64,000 bases of DNA from Dastarcus helophoroides. Taxonomy: Eukaryota; Arthropoda; Insecta; Coleoptera; Bothrideridae. The position numbers were made by a program, and so were the translations under genes. This document shows, piece after piece, positions 49,230 through 61,052 of the stretch (its first letter is position 1; every line of letters begins with the position of its first letter). Under the pieces are notes generated by a model. The model worked only from the letters and a program-made list of their open reading frames with translations, made no database searches and had not been told where the DNA came from. The stretch lies in contig CM053327.1 in the NCBI GenBank assembly GCA_028583605.1, forward strand, positions 1,240,001 through 1,304,000, read 5' to 3'.

Positions 49230-49990
49230 CTTTTTTTTAAACCTATTTATATTTTAACTTGGAAAATTTTGCTTTCAAGTTTATACTTAACAGAAAATAA
49301 ACAATAGCTTAACTTCACTCTCAATTTTGCTTTGCAAATCAGTTACAAGTTTTAATTCTATCTTGAAATTTATCCGAATCTCGATATAAATATAAATACA
49401 AAAATAAAACCAAATTTTTCAACCTTTAACTTTGACTTAAAATTTTGGTGATTTTGAATAAAAGAATTAAAAAAAGTGAAATGTTAAAAGGCTGTCAAAA
49501 TTTATCAAAATAGTCAAGTTTTGATTGGAAATTTTGAGTAAAAGTGCAACACTGCGACATTAACTTGAACCTTAAATAGATTAAAACCAAAATGTTTGTT
49601 TAAGCTGTGGACAATTTCATAATGGGTTTAATTTTATGTTAAATGTTGCGACATTTTTTCAAAAAACCATTAATTCAAAATCTTGAGACAAATGTAACTG
49701 TCAGAATGAAAATAATTAAAAACATAAACTGAAAAATTTAAAAGAACAATCAAAATTATAGAAAAAAGCTTACAAATGTAATCATAAAACAAAAATATAT
49801 CGAAATTTTGTACTGAAAACAAAATGTTTGAATAATTTAAAAACTAAAAAACTAACATTTTTTAATTTTATCAGAATTTAAAATTTTGAAAAAGATAATA
49901 AAAATATAATTTTTTGTAAAAATTTAACACTAGACCCCGTGAAAAAAATCAAAATTTTAAAGTTAAAGTCATTTTGAAATAAATATATTG
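49230..49990. repeat. Filler repeat
   Basis: A-rich degenerate units (aaattttgaaaaaga, gaaattttgtac) with no frames. Confidence 0.45.
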
Positions 49991-50033
49991 TAACTTTATT
50001 TTGTTAGAGTGTCTGAAGAGTTTCACTTATGGT

Positions 50034-51027
50034 TAGTGTTGAATTGCTACACAGCAATCTGCTACTTTGTCACTGCTACGCATTGAGTAGTAGTTGAAAC
50101 AGTTATCAGTTCCTAAAAGTAACTCGTACTTCTGAAACATATAAGATCTTTCAGTCTCATCTGTTACACATAACGTTATCGCTACCTGCTACTTTACTTA
50201 CTTCACTCGATTAACTCCGTGTATTTTCGGTTCGTTTCCTTAGGGAATTGTGGGCTTTATCAGTGATTCTCTTCTATAATCGGAAGTATATTAGAATTCC
50301 AATGGTATATCTGAATATAAGTCATTTCGTTCTTGTAATAAATAATAATTGATGTTGAAAATCATGAAGATTATTTTTATATTTTTACCCTTCTTTGTCT
50401 TTAATTAGTTACTATTAGAAGATTATGTCAAAATACAACAGCTTAATTGTACTGATACCCTTATTTGCTATTGACTGGGAATTTTTTCGATTTAAATCAC
50501 ATGTTTACCTCTTATAAATTCAGACGTCTCTTAAAATTCTTATAATAGCAAAAATGATCAGTGCTATACCCTACATTCGAGTTTTCCTTTATAAAAGATT
50601 GTCTGCTAAATAAATTTAAAACATATCCATGTACCAATTCTCCTATCATCCGAACGTAACTGCGACTTCAGTGATTTAGCGTAGTTAGTGTTATTGTTTA
50701 ATCATACTGTGACAAAGTAGCAGGAATGACTAAGTAGCAGGAACAGTTTAGTGGAGTAGCAGCTATTTCCGTCTGTTGCTCCTTACTGTGATTTGCGATC
50801 GCGTAACAGTGACAAAGTAGCAGTAGCAAGTACTCTTATAAGTAGCTACTTGCTCCGTGACATTCCGTTCCGACTTTCAGTATACTGCGACTGCTATATG
50901 TGATCGCCTAACGCATATTCATAATAAGTAACAGTGACAAAAGTAGCAGCTATTTAAAACTGTTTCTTGGTTGTAACAGGAGCAACTCGTAACTGCTACT
51001 TATAAATAGTAGTTTTGCCCATCACTA
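50034..51027. mobile_element. Non-autonomous hAT-like element (994 bp)
   Basis: The reverse complement of the right end reads tagtgatgggcaaaactac, and the left end reads tagtgttgaattgctac. Internal motifs such as gctactttgtcactg recur in inverted form near both ends. The 8-bp flanks cttatggt (50026-50033) and cttacgat (51028-51035) agree at six positions and differ only by transitions, a decayed 8-bp hAT target duplication. No transposase is encoded. Confidence 0.65.
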
Positions 51028-51035
51028 CTTACGAT

Positions 51036-51156
51036 ACGGTGAACATACTGAGTTACTGTGCCTTTCTGTCTTACCTATAACTTTGTGCCATTATTATTTG
51101 TTTATTTTAGAAGAGTTTTGCCTCTGGTAAGATGGACGCATTGAGTTACCGTGCTT
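51036..51156 (+). repeat. Two fragments of the 12.4-kb insert family
   Basis: ggtgaacatactgagttac near 51037 and aagagttttgcctctggta near 51110, followed by gagttaccgtgct, match the segment aagagtttcgcctctggta...gagttaccgtgct at 12379-12425. The two are about 93 bp apart in the same orientation. Confidence 0.6.
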
Positions 51157-51823
51157 ACTATTTCTAGAAAAAATCTAGACTTGAGTTTCAAGTAGAAATT
51201 TTGCAAAAAAAAATAGTTTACATAATTCCAATCCTAGTCAGCGATTTTAAGGTTAAAAAACTGAAATATTTGAGTTTAAATTCATATTATTAGAATTAAA
51301 ATAAAAATTTTTTAATATTTTTTACATAGATTTTGAGTTTTTGATCCACATTTTAAATACTTTCTTAAAATTATAAGCTCAACCTTAATTTGGTTTCAAA
51401 TGTCGAGTTTCCATCGCGATATTTGGAGAAAAAATCTACATATATAGAAAATGACCAAAGATCAAGAGCCTTGCTCTGACTGCTCCATGGCTATATACTC
51501 TTTGAGAAAGTTCAAAAAATTATTAATGAAATTTAGGAATAAAACCAATTGTTCCAATTGAGAATTTTTTCCCTTGAGTCTTTTATTATTGTCTACGTGT
51601 GTGCCAAATATTATTAGATTTACTAAATTATTACTAGGTGTAATAACTCTAGTATTCCTTTGAAAAGAAAAATATCAAACTGTGTCGAGATCAGCATTTT
51701 TTTTTAATTAACCGTCCTGAAAAGTTTCATTTTTTTTCTTATTTAAAGATATAGGGTAAATGAGTCTGTCAGTCGACAACTTTCTATTGTCGGCCATGGT
51801 TCAAATTAATTGACAAAAATAGT

Positions 51824-53180
51824 GTGAGTATGAATAATCCTCTAAATACAATTTTGGCAAAAAGGTTAAACAAGATCCTGTTAAATTATAACTATACCTT
51901 TAAATATACAATGAAAGATTCTCAAGATTTAATAACAAAACTCAAAGAACAAAATTTACCTTGCAATTTCAAATTGTTTTTCTTTGTTTATGTTTTTACG
52001 TGTACCACCTCAAGAATGCTTACCATTAATCAAGTCATTTTTGGAAAGGAAACACACAAATCCAAACTTAACAAATGAGATAATCGAGTTGTTTCAGGTG
52101 TGCGTAAAGCAAAATTATTTTACATTTGAAGGAAAGCATTATTTTCAAAATGAAGGACTTCCAATAGGTAGTCCAATTTTACCCATCTCATCAAATATAT
52201 TTATGGACAATTAAGAAAATAGTATATTTAATTCTCCTGAGTCGAGAAATGACATACTTGCTGGCTTTCTGGGCTCTTCTAGGCAATTAGATAAATTTTT
52301 AAAATACATTAATAGCCTACATTCAAGTATTAGATTTACTGCAGAAATTGAAAATGAAAATAAAATGAATTTTCTGGATTTAACAATATTGAGGAACTCA
52401 AATGAATTAGAATTTTCAATTTATAGAAAACCTACGCATACATATGTTTCAATTCCAAATGATTCCTTACATCCAATTCCACACAAATTGGCAGCATATA
52501 AATCAATGATAAATAAAGCTTATATGCTAGCAATGAATCAAGAAAATTTCAATTAAAATATTAAGGTAATTAAACAAATAGCTGATAGCAATCGATATTC
52601 TTAAAACAAAATTAATAGATTAGTATCTATAAAAGAACCCAAATTAGCTATTAATTCTATTTTTCCTAGACAAACAAACAAAAAAACAGACTGTTTTGCA
52701 ATTATATTTTTTGGAAACATCTCGAAAAAAAATAAGTAATTCAATTTCTTATACATCCCAAGCGACACTTAGCTTTGAATCATATAATTCGTCAAGTAAC
52801 ATGATTTTTAATGCAAAAGAAAAACTCCATGGCCTGGTAAATCTGGTATTTATAAATTGAATTGCTCTGAATGTAATGCTGTATACATGGAACAAACATC
52901 ACGTAATTTTCATATTAGGTATAGCAAACATCTTGCTGCCTTCAGAAATCAACATTCAGAAAGATCAGATTTTGCAAAGCATCTAGTAGAAACACAGCAT
53001 AAACTTACACGCGCGAACATAGTAGAAGTATTACATATTTGTAATAACACCAAAAAACTAAATTTCTTGGAAGCCATAGAAATTCACAAATGTTTACAAT
53101 CTAGTCAATTTACACTTATGAAGAAGCTTGATCTTCTGCACACACCTTTAATTGAAGCTTTGGATAAGAATTTGAATTAG
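51824..53180 (+). pseudogene. PLE reverse transcriptase with GIY-YIG-like endonuclease (broken)
   Basis: The early frame (51824-51980) carries LAKRLNKILLNYNYTFKYTM and KDSQDLITKL, the pre-palm region of PLE RTs. After a frameshift, 51984-52214 has VPPQECLPLIKSFLERKHTN and EGLPIGSPILPISSNIFMDN, the conserved GLxMGSPLSP block. A stop follows. The YVDD-type catalytic site expected near 52240 is degraded. 52365-52556 has NFLDLTI, IYRKPTHTYVSIPNDS and HPIPHKLAAYKSM, the PLE thumb. 52857-53180 is a cysteine-containing segment (CSECNAVYMEQTSRNFHIRY, HLAAFRNQHSERSDFAKHL), the degenerate GIY-YIG nuclease, where GIY reads AVY. The family normally inserts by RT plus this nuclease. This copy is inactive. 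Confidence 0.9.
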
Positions 53181-53257
53181 ACGCAATATTCGTAGGAGGC
53201 TGCGATCCATGAAGCTTGTTAGCAGAACAACGGCTAAATAGATTGCTGGTATGTTCG

Positions 53258-53301
53258 CTGATGATACAGTAATGCGAAACCTGGTCTGGTGTTAGCAAAT
53301 A
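53258..53301 (+). ncRNA. Degenerate hammerhead-like motif at the PLE 3' end
   Basis: CTGATGA (53258-53264) is followed by tacagtaatgc and GAAAC (53276-53280). The middle can form only a 2-bp helix II (CA/TG) closed by a GTAA tetraloop. ACC and GGT then provide a short helix III, but the base expected at the cut site is G. This looks like an eroded type I hammerhead in the position known for PLEs. Confidence 0.4.
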
Positions 53302-53457
53302 TTTATCAAGACCTTGTGGAATTTTTTAATTTTGTTGCGTTTTTATTGTTAATAAAGATTAATAGTTATGACAACTGATTTAATAAATATTATCGAAAAA
53401 CAAAGTTAATTTTGGTCAAAATTAGTACCAAAACTTCTTAAAGCGCAGCCGCCTTAA

Positions 53458-55572
53458 CAGGCACGTAGCCAGGATTTTCGTTGGGGGAGGGTCCAACTCC
53501 CCCTTTTTTTATGTCAGAGACATAAACTTCTTCGAATTGAGCAATATTGCACAATTTAAAAAAAAAGTTGAGTTGTTAAATCAATAAACGTCTTGGTCTT
53601 TTACTTAGTGCTCATTTTTTACTTTTGCGAAAAATTTCCAATCTTAACTTCGAAATTTGAACTATAATTTGAAACTCTCAAGTTCGACTTCACTCTCGAT
53701 ATTTAAATCTTTCAAATCTAGTCTAACTCGACATTTTGAAAAAAAAAATTAGAACTACCCAGTATTTTTTTCAAAATACGTGATTTTTGAACTTTTCAGA
53801 ACAGCTTCAAATTTCAGATCAAAGACGAAATTGGGAATATTAGATATTAAAGATGAAATAAAAAAAATTCAATACAAGCTTCCATTTTAATTTCGAATTT
53901 CGATTTTTGTCGAAACTTTAAAATTATTTTAGAAAAAAAAAGGGTGAATCTAAAAATCTTCAGGAAAAGCACAAATTTGGACGAAAAATTAAAAGGATGA
54001 AAAAAGAAAAGAACTTTATCAAACAAAATCCAGGAGCTTCGAAGTTAAAGTCAATTTTTTTAAACTAAAAATGTTGAGTTAACAGAAATATTTAGAAAAA
54101 ATTTAAATATTGAGAAAAACCGAAAATTTTCTGATGAAGCAAAAATTTTGGGTTTAAATTAGAATTTTTTTTAAAAAGTAGAAATTTCGTGACTACAATT
54201 AAAATTTGAATAAATTAAAGCATACAATTTTTAGTGCAAAGCAAAAAATTTAGAAAAGAAATAAAAAAAAACTGAAATTGTAAAATAAAGATTTTTAGAA
54301 AAATTTAAAATTTTAAACAAGAAAAACGCAAACATTATAAAAAATAGTTCTAGCTAAACTGAAAATTTTAAGAAAAACGAAATTTATAAAATCATTTTTT
54401 TAGAAATTTCGATTTTAAAGTCGAAATGAAAAAATAAAAATGTTGATATTCCTAAATTATTTCAAAATGTTAAATAAAAATTAAGTCTTGAAAACATCAA
54501 AAGTTGGAATTTCAAATGAAAATTTGCTTTAAATAAAAGGAAAATTAAAAGTCCAAACTTGAATTAAAAAAAAGTTTATATTTTTAAACTAAAATGAATA
54601 TTTTGAAAATAATGTTAAAATGCGTATAAATATGTTTATCAAAAAAAAGAAATCTCTGAAAAAGTTGAAATGTTGAATTTGAATCAAAAATTAAAAGAAA
54701 GTTGAAAGAATTTTACAAAAGAAGTTGATATTTCGAAAATTTCTAAAAATAATCGAAATTAAGAAAAACGTTGCAATATATAGAAAATTTATGAATCAAG
54801 AGTAAAACATTTTTAAGAAAAAGCACCAGAATTCGGCAAAAAATTATTTATAAGTCCTTGGAATTTAAAATAATAAATTAATGAAATCGATTATGTGCTT
54901 ACTGAGACGTAAAATTAAAGAAAATAATTTAGAATTTTCAATTTAAACTTGGAATTTTGTTAAATTATCAAAACTTTTAGAAAATATTCTTCACACATTA
55001 ATTATTTTTACGTATTCGTCTCTTTTATTTTTTTTCCATTTTGATAATTAGTAAAAATAAAGAATAAAATCTAGTGACCTTAACATTATAGAAATTTGAT
55101 AAATAAAAACCTGAAACTTACCAAAGAAAAATTTCCTAATATCCATTTTAAATTCACGTATTTAACTTATCACCGAGCAAGACTCGACTTGTCGACTAAT
55201 TCTTAACTCGTACCATAATCATGATTTGTATTGTATTTCCTATGGCAATTTGGCAATATGAAATATGAGCTAATATAATAAAGTAGATTAGGTATAAGAA
55301 CATGTCCTTTGACTGCAATGCCGCTGCTGCACGTACGTGACTATTGAAGCATATATTGGGAAGCCTTGAGCTCATTGCCAATTTTTCTTAAAATGCCTCC
55401 ATGGCGATTTTGCTTAGTAGTTAGCAATTTCGGAAATTATTTACATGCTTAAATATACAATTAACCATTTTTTTATTGATATTTCAGTTTGTATCATCGT
55501 AAGTTTTTTGGCGAATATTCATCTCGGGGGGTGGGGTCCGGACCCCTTGGACCCCCCCTGGCTACGTGCCAG
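53458..55572. mobile_element. Non-autonomous hAT element filled with AT-rich repeat (2,115 bp)
   Basis: The left end reads caggcacgtagccagg; the reverse complement of the right end reads ctggcacgtagccagg. The subterminal parts are G-rich runs (gggggagggtcc and the reverse of ggacccccc). The 8-bp flanks cgccttaa (53450-53457) and cgccctaa (55573-55580) differ at one position, as expected for hAT target duplication. Between 53560 and 54990 the interior is the degenerate filler found across the window. No transposase frame is visible. It interrupts the second Tigger pseudogene. Confidence 0.85.
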
Positions 55573-55978
55573 CGCCCTAAATATCTTTAAGAGAAGCAGA
55601 AGGAATTAGTAAAGCTAGAGCTATTGTTACCGAAGAATCTGTAAGGCTCTGGTTTAAAAATATTTAAATGCTTTAAAATGAAAATCAATGCATTGATATT
55701 TTAGAGGATCCTTCGGGGATCCTAAATGGTGATAAGTCCGACTTTTCACGCTAAGGTTGAAAAGTTTTAAAAATTTGTACACAATGAAAACTGAAAATGA
55801 TTAAGAAAGTATTACGGTTTGATTGTTTTTGTAGCTGACGTCCAAATATCTCCATCCTTAGTAATATTTTCTTATCTTAGACCACCCAAAACTACAGTGA
55901 AAAACATGTTGCCATTATGGGTATACTTGATACAGCGAAAAGCTGTGATGGATGAGGTGTAACGTTCTTTATAAATAG

Positions 55979-56303
55979 TGTTGCTCGTTATCGGTTCGAA
56001 TGATTAACACATGGTGAATTGTAACCGCTTTATTTAAAAACTAAACTCGGAACACTACAATTGTAATTTACTAACACTGTTTAACCAACTAACTTATTTA
56101 TTGACTTCTAACTAGCTAAGGGAAATCCGACCGCCTTATGCAGTTCCCACTTCGTGTTTTAGAAGGAACAAGCAGACAAGTCTTATCGTTGGCCGAGATT
56201 TCTGGAACGCTTGTCCGCCGTTTGATTTTTTATCGCGGCCGCTTTCCCTTATCAAATTTTCTAGAAAATTCCCAACTAAACTTTATAATTACATTCTGTT
56301 ACA
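55979..56303 (-). mobile_element. Solo LTR of the Gypsy family
   Basis: Starts tgttgctcgttatcggttcg and ends acattctgttaca on the plus strand, so it lies in minus orientation. It shares gcggccgctttc, ggaacactacaatt and the LTR ends with the 15-19 kb element. It sits inside the Tigger reading. Flanks atag and ataa suggest an imperfect 4-bp duplication. Confidence 0.85.
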
Positions 56304-57727
56304 ATAAGTACATAGGCAACTGCTTTAACAAATGGGGTAATGAAAATAATTTCAAAATACCTATCCTGCTTTTAGTTGATGGCCATAGATCTCACATGAG
56401 TTTACCTCTCAGCCAATTTTGTAACAAAAACCAAACACTACTTTATGCTTTGCCACCTAAAAAACACATATCTTACAAGTTTCAGACGTTAGTGTGTTTC
56501 AACCACTGAAACAGCAATGGAGAAATACTGTAGCGAAATGGTAAAATAAACCAGAAAACAGTAGTAGAACGGTAAAAAAAGTAAACTTTTGTCAGATTTT
56601 CAATGAAACTTTGGAAGGTTCATATGTGATTGACGCCATTAGAAATGTTTTCAGAAGATGCTAGCTATTTTCACTTAATCCTAACCAAGTGGATTATGTA
56701 AATATATGAGAAATACCTTAGACCAGCAGCACTCGCTTAGCCCTGCTAAAAAGTAGCAGCAGATTAAAAAGTTATTTTCATCCATGAACATTTTCGATCA
56801 GCAGAACAAGTAATTAGGAAAATAGAATATGGTGATTTAAAATGAAATCAAGTATTCGGAGAAAAAGATCAGATGCACTAAGGATTTTACATTTACATTA
56901 CATTACAACAATTTTCGTGGATTTTGTAATAGATTTAGATGTCATGGATGCCACAACAATTACCTCAGATGCAGAAATAATCTGAATCACTTTTAAGTAA
57001 TGGGCACATGAGAAAGAAACAGAAGAGCTTGACTAGTTTTTGCAGGCAAAGTGGTGGAAATAGAAAAGTCAATAGCAATAGAGGAATTAATAGATACTTT
57101 AAAAACTGCAAAAATAATACAGACCGAGGAAATTTGTTTGGCTTCAATGATAAAAAAAAACAGATCAGCTGCAGAAGTGTCCACATATTTTGTATCAAGT
57201 ATTAAAAATGGCAAAGCAACTGCATAGTTTGCCCTAGGTTTGAAGAGAGAAAATAATATATCGGCTGCTTTACCACCACTTCAATGATTGTAGTTGATAA
57301 AGAAAAAATATCTTCACTTGGAAATGTATTTAAACGTATTTAAAATTTCCTGTATCTCAAATTCATGATAAAAAAGATAAACAAAAGGAGAATGAACCTA
57401 GAGCTATATCGAGTGGTGCCTGGAGAAATTAGTATAAAAAGAAGAAAAAGCGGTAAATAGAAAATAATATAAAATGAAGCAGAAGATCCAAAGCGCCACA
57501 GAAAAGATTTATAAGAAGACCAAAACAAAAATGGTGCCAAATGATGACTTTCTCGTCTAGCTGAAAACAGGTATTATCTGCGGCCAGCTTAAAGCACACC
57601 TTGAATGAAAACGGAAAATACTGTTATTGCTTTCATTTTTAATTTTTTATACATTATCAAAAGACAATAAATATTGGTTGGTTAATAAAACTTATTTCTA
57701 AATGTCTAAAGCCACAAGAAGATAATT

Positions 57728-58480
57728 TTAAAATTCAAATAATATTGTTTGTTGTAAATTTTCCCATGCCATAAAATCGTGAAGTGGCCAGCAACAGGCG
57801 CATATAAAAGTGCTAACAAATTCTTTAATTATTCTACTTCGAGTGAAACTAGCGATGTGCTTTTTTGAAAAAGCATCATATCGAAACGTCCTAATAAATA
57901 GACACTTGTAAAGTTTTGTGCCATTTGCATGCAATTGCGTCGAAAACGCTCTATTCCCAGATGGCCAAAGCCTGCCGACAATAAAGCATCCGTCGTCCCT
58001 ACCAGTGCGACAATTATTAGAAATGCAGCGGCCCTTTCTGTAGTCAGCTTGTTTTACCTCCTGTTTGCTAATCTGACAAGGAAATATTTTAAAGACAAAG
58101 TGGGCACGATAATTTATGTGGCACGCTTGCAAAAAAAGCCAAAAAACTTCTAAATTAGCGGCATTCGCAGCGAGTTGCAAAGACTCGGTCTAATTTATTG
58201 GTTAGGACCAACTTATTATTAAGTTTGCATTATCAAGTTAGCAGAATCGTTTGTTGTCGATTGTACGGAGCGCTCTGAGTTTTGGTTAGATCGTCAGAGT
58301 GCTTTCTGTCAAACACTTGGCATGCATTGAGAAACATAGAAAATCCATTAGGCACATCTAAGAAACTCTCCATCCAGACACTGATATTGCATGGAATTTG
58401 CTTGATTGGCCCGTTCATGGTGATACAGTTTCATCATGTTGTCACCGAAGGCGGCTTTTATATATCATAAATATTTAATG
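57728..58480. promoter_or_regulatory. Complex GC-richer island with an open 150-codon frame
   Basis: Non-repetitive sequence that stands out from its neighbours. It contains a POU-type atttgcat near 57926, caataaag near 57981, and ccataaaat near 57769. A minus-strand frame of 150 codons (57728-58180) is open but has no recognisable domain, signal or repeat. Smaller frames overlap on both strands. Either a lineage-specific exon or, more likely, a non-coding conserved element. Evidence does not decide. Confidence 0.3.
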
Positions 58481-58990
58481 TCCCGTTTCCTTTAGTGTTA
58501 CTTTTAGGCAACATCGTATTACTAATAGAAGTTACCGAGCAATTCTTTACAGACCTATGCCACTGCTATGTTAGTATTTTATCTAAACACAGTTGCAACG
58601 TTTAGTTGCAAGTATGAAATAATTATTATTAATATGTTAGGTTAGACAAATAAAATTAGAGAAGTTACTGAAAAATGCTTAGCCTAGTATAGAAGCAAAC
58701 AAAATTTAAAAGCCAAAATATTTCGTTACTCATGTTCGCCTATTAATTTAATACATGTGTTACACCAAACCTCCAACGCCCCTAGACTTTCCAAAAAAAA
58801 ATTTATCTTGCGCTATAAGCGAGTTCTTTACAGCTTCTATAACGTTTTAGTTAGGAGAATTTTAAGGCTAAGTAATATTTTTAGTTGAGGAATGGGACGA
58901 TAGTCGGATAGAGCCAGATCGGGTAAATAAGGAAAAGCATTTCAGTAATTTGAACCCCAGATCACAATTGTTTGTATGGTAAGACGCGAT
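58481..58990. other. Intergenic, no gene seen
   Basis: AT-rich non-repetitive sequence; no termini or frames supported. Confidence 0.4.
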
Positions 58991-59009
58991 TTATGTGCAG
59001 AGGCATTAG

Positions 59010-60195
59010 CCTATATTTATAAAAAGAAGTACTAGCTTTAATTTCGAAAAATTAAAGGAAATACTTCAGATGTTATGCATAAAAAAGTATAAAAAAAAGT
59101 TTTGCTTCACCATTGAAAGTTTTGCTTCAAAGTAAAAGGTTTTACTTTGTTCCTATTTATAAAAAGGCTTTTATTTTAAAGATCGAAGGATATGCTTCTA
59201 TAAAAATTCACTTACTATGAAGCTAACTTTTCTCTATAGATCAAGTCATTTGTCTGTTTATCAGTTATGTCAATTTATGGTTGTAATTGAGGGTTTGTAC
59301 TGACCGACCTGGTGAATTTAAATACAATAAAAAATTATAAACCAAAAACTATATCTTCGTCAATGAGTCTTCAAAACGTTTTTTATCTTTGAAGAAATTT
59401 ATTTTATAAAGTCAGTGGACTATATCCTAAGAGATAATCAAATAATTTGTGAAGTATATCTGCTGCTGAAGAATTGGGATTCCTTAAACCTACAGTATTC
59501 GGACTATTTCACAAAGTATTGGAGTATATGTAGAAGAGGCTCATCAATAGATTCGGTTTCCAAGAGTAGAAAATGGTGACCAAAGAATGGTTGGGCAAAT
59601 TTCCTTTTTCAAGAGCTATTGCTAACATATGTTGATATTGAAACTCTAGCCAAATTTCGATATGAATATGTAAATAATAAAGATTTTACAAGTTGGAATA
59701 TTTAAGTTACACGCAATCCAAAGCGTGCTATAACTAGCAATGATGCAAGATGGCCTAAAACAGATTATGATCCTCATACATAGAAAAATTAGATAGTGTG
59801 TGTAGCTACAAAAGGGATAAGAAACACAGTTTTGCCAGTTCTACTAGGTGAATATGCAATAATGCCATATCTGATGACCAAACCCGACGAGAATTCTGGA
59901 GAAGTTATGATGTCTTAGCCTTTTGCTGGATACTAAAGACACCCATGAAAGCGGAACCCCAAGGCATTTGCCCCTTTTTATTTTCCCAGTGATGATTCCC
60001 CATGTCAACCCTAGGGAGAAATATTAGAAGCTGTAGCATTCTTTGATTTTTTAAAGGATTTGGTTGCAAAGAAAAGGTAAAGATTATAAATAAAAAGTAA
60101 AGTAAAACCTTTTACTCCTAACTTTTACTTATTATCCCTACCTTTTGCTTTTGCTTTTTACTTAAAAGTAAATCTTTAGTTTTATAAATATTTCC
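59010..60195 (+). mobile_element. Unidentified decayed DNA transposon
   Basis: The left side (tatatttataaaaagaagta near 59012, aaagtaaaaggttttacttt near 59130) is roughly inverted against the right side (reverse complement aaatatttataaaactaaag and aaaaggttttactttac). The interior has stop-broken protein-like stretches: CEVYLLLKN or SAAEELGFLKPTVFGLF, which look like a helix-turn-helix near 59460, and GIRNTVLPVLLGEYAIMPYL near 59820. I could not assign a superfamily. Boundaries are approximate. Confidence 0.4.
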
Positions 60196-60970
60196 TATTG
60201 TCCTGAAAAAACAAAACACCTTTTTCCTCGTTTTTCTCCTCTAATGTTTTATCGTAGAGTGGTTCGTAACGTTAAATAGTAATCTTCAGTTATCGTTCTA
60301 TTCTTGCAGATAATCTATGAAGTTTACTCCATGGCAATCAAAACAGCCTGAAGCAAGAACTTTTTAAGCAGATCTTTGAAGACGAAAGTTTTTAGGCCTT
60401 CGAGAGCCAGAGTGTTTCCTTTACATCAATTTATGTTTGTATGTACTCAAGTTTCATCCATAGTAACAGGAGAAAGAAAGTTTTGCTGCAAGGGAGTTAA
60501 TATCTAGTCCTCAATAAAAGTTAAATTTATAGTATTTTCTTTTATTGCTTTTTACGCCGGATTAGGAAGTGACACGTGATGGAAGAAGCAATATCGAGGA
60601 AGATAATTCTGAAAATATAGCAATCAATCAAAGTTAGGAAAACAATAATAACACTAAGGAGGGAAGTTTACATAAACGTTTATTATTTTATCAAGAATTT
60701 AAAATTAAATAAGGACAAAATAAGATCATCTAAATAATAATTATATTCTAAACCATGTCTTGCCACAAAACTTTTCCTTTATTGTTGAAATGACGTTTTG
60801 AATTTTCACGTAGTTATTTTGCCTTATTTCCATAATGACTATTATGCCCCTTTTCCAAAGATACAAGAAAATTTTCGGTAGCATTTCACCACTCAGCAGT
60901 AGTAATTGTACCGCTTTCAGTATCTTCTTAATTCAAACTTTGTTGTAGGGTTCATTAACCATCGATTGTT
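60196..60970. other. Intergenic, no gene seen
   Basis: AT-rich sequence without supported features. Confidence 0.4.
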
Positions 60971-60974
60971 TGCA

Positions 60975-61025
60975 CTATCGATATTATCGATGGGCCCCAT
61001 ACGAAAATATCGATATTATCGATAG
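60975..61025. repeat. Inverted repeat of TATCGATA-like motifs
   Basis: ctatcgatattatcgat (60975-60991) is inverted against atcgatattatcgatag (61009-61025) with one mismatch and a 17-nt spacer containing ggcccc. It clusters several CGATA motifs, the core of the insect BEAF-32 and DREF sites. Function is inferred only. Confidence 0.8.
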
Positions 61026-61052
61026 TATATATACAGAGTTTTTTTTAAATTA

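Larger units (their letters stand above)
51800..53345 (+). mobile_element. Penelope-like retroelement, 5'-incomplete
   Basis: Holds decayed reverse-transcriptase and GIY-YIG-like regions, then a 3' region with a hammerhead-like motif and the shared terminal sequence tagcaaatatttatcaagac. The element lies just before the Tigger pseudogene starting near 53401. The upstream boundary is not resolved. Confidence 0.8.
53401..57540 (+). pseudogene. Second Tigger/jerky-like transposase, split by two nested elements
   Basis: The coding remnant begins near 53401 (YQNFLKRS) and is interrupted by a hAT at 53458-55572. It resumes with ISLREAEGISKARAI near 55585, VRLWFKNI near 55650, an eroded DDE first half (NMLPLWV near 55910), a solo LTR at 55979-56303, then KYIGNCFNKWGNENN near 56310. 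It continues into ILLLVDGHRSHMSLPLSQFC (56360-56430), the second catalytic D block, and ALPPKKHISYKFQTLVCF, where the family has THILQPLD. A lysine-rich C-terminal tail is traceable to about 57540. Many stops and frameshifts. It differs from the copy at 13 kb, so two Tigger families are present. Terminal repeats were not identified. Confidence 0.75.
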
